Shown here: piece after piece, positions 60,107 to 64,000 of the stretch
Position numbering within the stretch: the stretch's first letter is position 1
Layout: every line of letters starts with the position of its first letter
Source: Parvularcula oceani
GTDB taxonomy: Bacteria; Pseudomonadota; Alphaproteobacteria; Caulobacterales; Parvularculaceae
Assembly (NCBI RefSeq): GCF_000733125.1
Contig: NZ_JPHU01000014.1
Span: forward strand, 1-64,000
DNA length: 64,000 bases
Direction of reading: 5' to 3'
Notes under the pieces: model-generated
Database searches by the model: none
The model's input: the letters and a program-made list of their open reading frames with translations, nothing else
What the model was told of the DNA's origin: nothing
Program-made: the position numbers and the translations under genes

Positions 60107-62056
60107 TTAGCGCTGCTGGACCTCAGCGAGGGGGGCCCGGATTCCTACCCTCAGGCCCTGCTCGTCGTAGTCCAGCGTGACGTCGCCCGATCCGGTCAAT
60201 CCCATGCGGATGAGCCGCGACCCGAAACCGCTCCGGGTCGGCGCAGCAGCGGGCGGTCCGCCCCGCTCGGTCCAGCCGATCTCGAGAACGTCTTCAACGC
60301 CTTCGGCCCGGACCGTCCACGCGACCGTCACCACTCCTTCCGGAACGCTCAAAGCGCCGTATTTGGCCGCGTTGGTCGCGAGCTCATGGAGGAGCAGCGA
60401 CAATGACATCGCCGTTCGGGAGCTGACATCGAGATCCGGGCCCGAAAACGACACCCGCCCGATCGCGAAGGTCGCGAGCGCGTTCTCTGCCACCTCCCGC
60501 AATCCTGCTGCGGACCAATTCCGCGTCAGCAGCACCTCGTTCGCGGACGAAAGCGCCCTGAGGCGGCTGCCGAAATCCTCGACGACGCTCGGCTCGGTCT
60601 TGCCGGCCAGCGTCTGCATCGCGACCGCCTGCACCACGCTCAGCGTGTTCTTGATCCGGTGCGACAGCTCGCCATTGAGCACTTCCTGTTGCTCGACGGC
60701 GCGAAGGCGTTCGACGCCCATGCGAACCCGGTAGGCGGCGTCGCGGATGAACTGCAATTCCTCGGCACCCCACGCCCGCGGCTGGGTTGAACCCACGTAG
60801 AACAGGGCGACCAGAGCACCGCGCTCGAACACCGGCATGTTCACGAAGGCTCGCGCGCTGCGCGCTTCGAGCGCGGCGGCATGCTCTTGTGTCCGCTCGT
60901 CGGTGCGGCAATCGTCCACCGCGACCGTCCGGCCGTCCTTGAGGTCGTCGACATAGGAGCCGAAGTCCCGGAAGTTCAGCGTCCCGGCGAGTGCCTCCGC
61001 ACCGTCCGCGACCCAGTCCTCTTCCACGGTGATCGTCTCGGCGTCGAGGTCCACAGTGCCGTAGCCGACTCGCTCGACGCCGAGCGCTTCGCCGAGGACG
61101 GCGCTCGCCGCGAGAGTCATTCCCTCGGCGGTGGCCTCGTCCCTCAGCCGATCGGTCAGCGCGAGCATCGCCGCCTGCCGCCGCTCGCGCCAGACCCGGC
61201 CGGTGACCTCGCTGAAGATGGCCGTGAACCGATCGCCCCCGGCGTGCTGCACGGTCCCGTCATACCAGCGGCCGAGGGTTCCGACCTGGCGCGTGAAGCG
61301 GGCAGGCTCGCCGCGCTCCACCGCGTCGGCGAAGTCGGAGACCCAATCGTCTTCGATACCGGGAAAGACCTCCCGTATCGTCCGGCCGACGGCGAGGCCG
61401 CGTTCCACGCCGACCAGGTCGTACCACGCCTCGTTGACCTCCTCGTAGCGCCAGTCGACCGCCCTGCCGGTTTCGTCCCGCACGAGCTCGCCGAGGATGA
61501 ACCCCTCTTTCAGCGTCTCGAACATGGTGCGCCACTTCGCTTCGCTCGCGCGCAGCTCTTCCGTCGCCTCGTCCCGCTCGCGCTCGGCCAGCACCTGGCT
61601 CGTCGTCTCCAGCGTGACGTTGAGCAGGCCCGCGACCGCTCCCTGCTCGTCCCGGATGGGGGAGTAGGAGAAGCTCCACCAGGTTTCTTCCGGATAGCCG
61701 TTGCGCGTCATCACCAGCGGCATGTCGCGGAAGGTCGACGTCTTGCCATCGAAGGTGGCCTCGACCAGCGGCTCGATCTCTTCCCATATTTCGGGCCAGG
61801 CCGCCTCGAACGTCACCCCGAACGCCTCAGGATGACGCGCCCCCAGGATCGGAACATAAGCGTCGTTGTAGAGGAATGTCCGATCCGTCCCCCAGGCGAG
61901 GCACATGGCATGGCCGGAGGCGAGCATGATATCGACGGCGGTTCTCAGGCTCTGCGGCCAGTCCGCGCGCGATCCGAGCGGAGTCGCCCTCCAGTCGTGA
62001 GAGCGGAGCACCTCTGCCATCTTCGGCATTTCCGGAGGTTGAGACCCATCAGCCAT
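60107..62056 (-). CDS. HWE-family sensor histidine kinase with PAS and GAF domains
   Basis: 649 residues, cytosolic. Two PAS-type domains (about 20-165 with FLYNDAYVPILGARHPEAFG, and 170-295), a GAF domain (about 300-450) and an HWE kinase core: H466 in ELSHRIKNTLSVVQAVAMQT, HELATNAAKYGAL, WTERGGPP (Trp-x-Glu) and GFGSRLI. HWE kinases commonly feed light or stress signals, often into the PhyR-EcfG system. No transmembrane segment and no partner response regulator is adjacent. Alternative start at MPKMAEV. Confidence 0.92.
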   Translation of the reverse strand: MADGSQPPEMPKMAEVLRSHDWRATPLGSRADWPQSLRTAVDIMLASGHAMCLAWGTDRTFLYNDAYVPILGARHPEAFGVTFEAAWPEIWEEIEPLVEATFDGKTSTFRDMPLVMTRNGYPEETWWSFSYSPIRDEQGAVAGLLNVTLETTSQVLAERERDEATEELRASEAKWRTMFETLKEGFILGELVRDETGRAVDWRYEEVNEAWYDLVGVERGLAVGRTIREVFPGIEDDWVSDFADAVERGEPARFTRQVGTLGRWYDGTVQHAGGDRFTAIFSEVTGRVWRERRQAAMLALTDRLRDEATAEGMTLAASAVLGEALGVERVGYGTVDLDAETITVEEDWVADGAEALAGTLNFRDFGSYVDDLKDGRTVAVDDCRTDERTQEHAAALEARSARAFVNMPVFERGALVALFYVGSTQPRAWGAEELQFIRDAAYRVRMGVERLRAVEQQEVLNGELSHRIKNTLSVVQAVAMQTLAGKTEPSVVEDFGSRLRALSSANEVLLTRNWSAAGLREVAENALATFAIGRVSFSGPDLDVSSRTAMSLSLLLHELATNAAKYGALSVPEGVVTVAWTVRAEGVEDVLEIGWTERGGPPAAAPTRSGFGSRLIRMGLTGSGDVTLDYDEQGLRVGIRAPLAEVQQR

Positions 62057-62436
62057 GATCGCTCGCCGCCGCCCCCTGCGCATGAACCGGTGCGAGCGTC
62101 GTAGCAGCACCCCGCCGTTCCTCGGCTCCTTACCGAGCGACAGCCCTCGCGGGAAGGCCGGCAATCGACCCCTCGGCGTTCCGATTGACTGCTGGAAGCT
62201 GATGAGGCCCCGTCGGCTCCGGTTTCTCTATCGCTTTACGCCTCGCTACAGGATCGGAACGCGCGCTGCCTGTTGGCCACGCCATCTGAAACGGCAGGCC
62301 TTCCTTGGCGTCTTTCAAAATGATCCGCCGCGCCTGCCGCTGAGCGGCGCCCGAGATGAAGAAAGCCCGCCGACGTGAAGCCGGCGGGCGAGCTATTGTG
62401 TTGCAGACTGAACGATCTGCGAATTGGCGTCGGCGA
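62057..62436. other. Intergenic region, 380 bases
   Basis: No convincing gene on either strand. The left part is the presumed promoter of the histidine kinase; the right part carries the terminator of the acidic lipoprotein gene. Nothing else recognisable was seen. Confidence 0.6.
62361..62389 (-). terminator. Rho-independent terminator of the acidic lipoprotein gene
   Basis: On the minus strand a GCCCGCCG/CGGCGGGC stem is followed by TTTCTTC, about 48 bases after the stop. Confidence 0.8.
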
Positions 62437-63372
62437 TTACATGTTCTCGTCGAGCATGTCCTCTTCGCCGACCTTGACGGCGTCGCTGGTGCGCTCGGCG
62501 GTCCAGTCCATCGTGCTGCCGTCGCCGCCTTGCGCCGCGACCACGCCATTGTCGATCTGGCCGTCTTCGAACGTCCCGGTGAAGGTCATCAGCTCATCTT
62601 CGCCGTTCATCATGACGGGCGCGTCGAACTGGAAGTTCCGGCCGGTCACGGCGACTTCGATCGGCTCGCCGCCGAACGTGCCGACAGCCGTGTCGCCTTC
62701 GCCCTGGATATAGAGCGTCTTGGTCGTCTCGGTGCCGTCCGCCATCATGATGGTGGCGTCATAGGTGCCCGAGAGAAGCGCGGCTTCGGAACCGGTGACG
62801 AGATTGTCGTCGGCACCGACATAGGCGTCGGTCTGATTGGCGGTGTACTGCGTGGCGGATACGCCGTCGCTCACGGGCTCTTCGTCGCTCGACTGGCCGC
62901 TTGCATCGGACTGCGCCGTCTGCATCGGCTCATCGGCGCCCATGGACTGGCTGTCGCCAGCCGCCATCTCGGTCTCGCCGTCCTCATAGGGCGTCGTCAA
63001 TTCGGCATCGGCCGTTTCGAGATCGATGTCCTCGATATCGACATCGTCGTCGTCATATTCGACGCCGCCCGTGCCATAGCCCGCTTCGGGCGTCGATTCG
63101 GCGAGGTCGTAATCGTCTTCGAGCGCCATTTCGTCGGCCGAGGCATAACCTTCCTCGTCATCGCCGGAGAGCTCGTCCTCCGAATAGGCAGAGGGGTTTT
63201 CGAGGTCGCCGACGCTGGACAGCGACAGGCCTTCGCTCTCATCGGGATCGGCCTGCTCGATGGCCTGCGTGTCCTGCGGCTCGAGCTCGGCGGTCTCGGT
63301 ATCGACCTCCTGCGCTCCGCAGGCCGTGATGGCGAAGGTACTGGCGGCGGCGAGTAGAAGCTTGGTTTTCAT
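62437..63372 (-). CDS. Very acidic predicted lipoprotein, unknown function
   Basis: 311 residues. Leader MKTKLLLAAASTFAITAC18 with an ITAC lipobox. Residues about 20-180 are low-complexity and very rich in Asp, Glu, Ser and Thr (for example YDDDDVDIEDIDLETADAEL); residues about 190-300 form a compact beta-rich domain (SGTYDATIMMADGTETTKTL, AVTGRNFQFDAPVMMNGED, FTGTFEDGQIDNGVV, DWTAER). No hydrophobic core is expected in the first part, so it may be an extended surface spacer or an ion-binding region. Family not recognised. Confidence 0.72.
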   Translation of the reverse strand: MKTKLLLAAASTFAITACGAQEVDTETAELEPQDTQAIEQADPDESEGLSLSSVGDLENPSAYSEDELSGDDEEGYASADEMALEDDYDLAESTPEAGYGTGGVEYDDDDVDIEDIDLETADAELTTPYEDGETEMAAGDSQSMGADEPMQTAQSDASGQSSDEEPVSDGVSATQYTANQTDAYVGADDNLVTGSEAALLSGTYDATIMMADGTETTKTLYIQGEGDTAVGTFGGEPIEVAVTGRNFQFDAPVMMNGEDELMTFTGTFEDGQIDNGVVAAQGGDGSTMDWTAERTSDAVKVGEEDMLDENM

Positions 63373-63486
63373 ATCTGATCCTCCTGTTTCGGTAACAACG
63401 CAGATGCGAAACCGTTCGGCCCCGCGGGTGAAAAGCTGTATGGTTGGTAAACAAGGCGCGAAGGCGACAGGTCTAGGGACTCACGG

Positions 63487-63879
63487 ATGTTTGATTTCGA
63501 CTCTACAGGGCGGCCGTCGCCTTCGCGCAGCGCGGTCTATGCCGACGCCCAAGATGGATTTCCCGATGCCGATGCGGCGGCGCTGCATTTCGACGCGCCG
63601 CCCGAAGCCGTCATCCGCGCCTGGGACCGGGTGGCCGGGCAGCATCCGCGTGTCAGCGTCACCCTGTGCGAGCCGGGGAAGGGGCGCCATGCCTGCGTCC
63701 AGCGATCGCGCGTCTTCCGGTTCCCCGACGACATCTCGGCGCGCGCGGTGCCGTCCGAAGGGGGAACGCGGCTTCTCCTGTGTTCCGCAGCGCGGATGGG
63801 GCGCCATGATTTCGGTGTGAACGCGCGGCGCCTGAAAGACTGGAGCGGCGAGCTGGCCCGCGCTCTCGGGCAGGGTTGA
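63487..63879 (+). CDS. DUF1499 family protein
   Basis: 130 residues. FDAPPEAVIRAWDRVAGQHPRV, FRFPDDISARAVPSEGGTRLLL and CSAARMGRHDFGVNARRLKDW match DUF1499 (SRMG-DFGVNxxR signature) although the serine of the usual SxSRxG is here SAARMG. Members are small, often lipoprotein or membrane-linked; this one has no leader. A CTAG element lies 11 bases before the ATG. Confidence 0.8.
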   Translation: MFDFDSTGRPSPSRSAVYADAQDGFPDADAAALHFDAPPEAVIRAWDRVAGQHPRVSVTLCEPGKGRHACVQRSRVFRFPDDISARAVPSEGGTRLLLCSAARMGRHDFGVNARRLKDWSGELARALGQG

Positions 63880-64000
63880 AGCTGGCGGGGGCGGTCCCAC
63901 ATTCTAGCCGATGCTTCCGACCGATCCTGCCGCCACGGCTTGCGGGATTCACTCATATCCCATGATACTCGCGTGTGGAGGCCCGGCCTCCCGCGTCGAC

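Noticed and set aside
62057-62140. EcfG promoter before the HWE kinase gene
   Set aside because: GGAAC is present on the minus strand near 62121 but no CGTT-like -10 occurs at the right distance.
63962-64000. Short plus-strand frame at the right edge starting ATGATACTCGCG
   Set aside because: Only 13 codons fit in the window and no ribosome site is visible; cannot be called.

Overview
The window is GC-rich chromosomal DNA (clearly above 60% G+C by eye) from an alphaproteobacterium. Markers for that group are an NDUFA12-like complex I accessory subunit next to a DUF2155 protein and Aat, a FYDLN-acid (TIGR02300) protein divergent from aroA, a pyruvate dehydrogenase E1-beta with its own lipoyl domain, an HWE-type histidine kinase, a Phasin_2 protein, and four proteins with VPLPA/PEP-CTERM-type tails. 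The exact order cannot be fixed from the sequence; a Parvularculales/Hyphomonadaceae-like organism would fit. There are no rRNAs, CRISPR arrays or insertion sequences. Two tRNA-Arg genes (CCU and ACG anticodons) are present.

Layout. 1-8.6 kb: one-strand cluster of an FGGY kinase (cut by the window edge), a serine beta-lactamase/esterase-like hydrolase, a DUF1593 nucleoside-hydrolase-like lipoprotein, a type-B carboxylesterase and a TonB-dependent receptor, which reads as an uptake-and-hydrolysis locus. 8.8-10.8 kb: tautomerase and cupin genes divergent from a LysR regulator, then tRNA-Arg(CCU). 10.9-15.7 kb: der, an M14 carboxypeptidase, the NDUFA12-like gene, DUF2155, aat and a 49-codon exported peptide gene. 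15.8-19.7 kb: pdhB and pdhC separated by two DUF805 membrane genes and sharing a perfect 282-bp repeat that encodes both lipoyl domains; pdhA is not adjacent. 19.7-25.1 kb: a two-armed cluster like the E. coli yjfIJKL-yjfC set (K+-channel/TrkA-N, DUF2491, DUF350; divergent DUF2170, PspA and an ATP-grasp ligase).

25.2-32.2 kb: outer-membrane beta-barrel protein, CDF metal exporter, MsrA lipoprotein, small unknowns, nrdB behind a probable NrdR box, then a lower-GC accessory patch with a coiled-coil membrane protein and a complete and a truncated copy of one unknown gene. 32.3-43.7 kb: lipoproteins, a sulfotransferase operon, three VPLPA-CTERM proteins, an SDR, a RecD2/Dda-like helicase, exonuclease III, a MAPEG protein and a DhlA-like haloalkane dehalogenase. 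43.7-50.8 kb: TIGR02300/aroA, a CPA2 cation/proton antiporter behind a complex structured-RNA candidate, a sterol-desaturase family enzyme, L11-L1, the maleylacetoacetate isomerase/FAH pair and tRNA-Arg(ACG). 50.8-64 kb: DEAD-box helicase, a membrane LytTR regulator whose start codon overlaps that of a divergent acyltransferase, AIM24, a DUF427-DUF924 fusion, small stress-type proteins, a D,D-carboxypeptidase with SPOR domain, a phasin with PhaR-like operator, LysR, HWE kinase, an acidic lipoprotein and DUF1499.

Most of the window is ordinary housekeeping DNA. The items most worth a second look are the RNA element before the antiporter, the exact lipoyl repeat inside a split pdh operon, the YjfIJKL/PspA/ion-channel cluster, the regulatory palindromes before nrdB and the phasin gene, and the accessory patch after nrdB.
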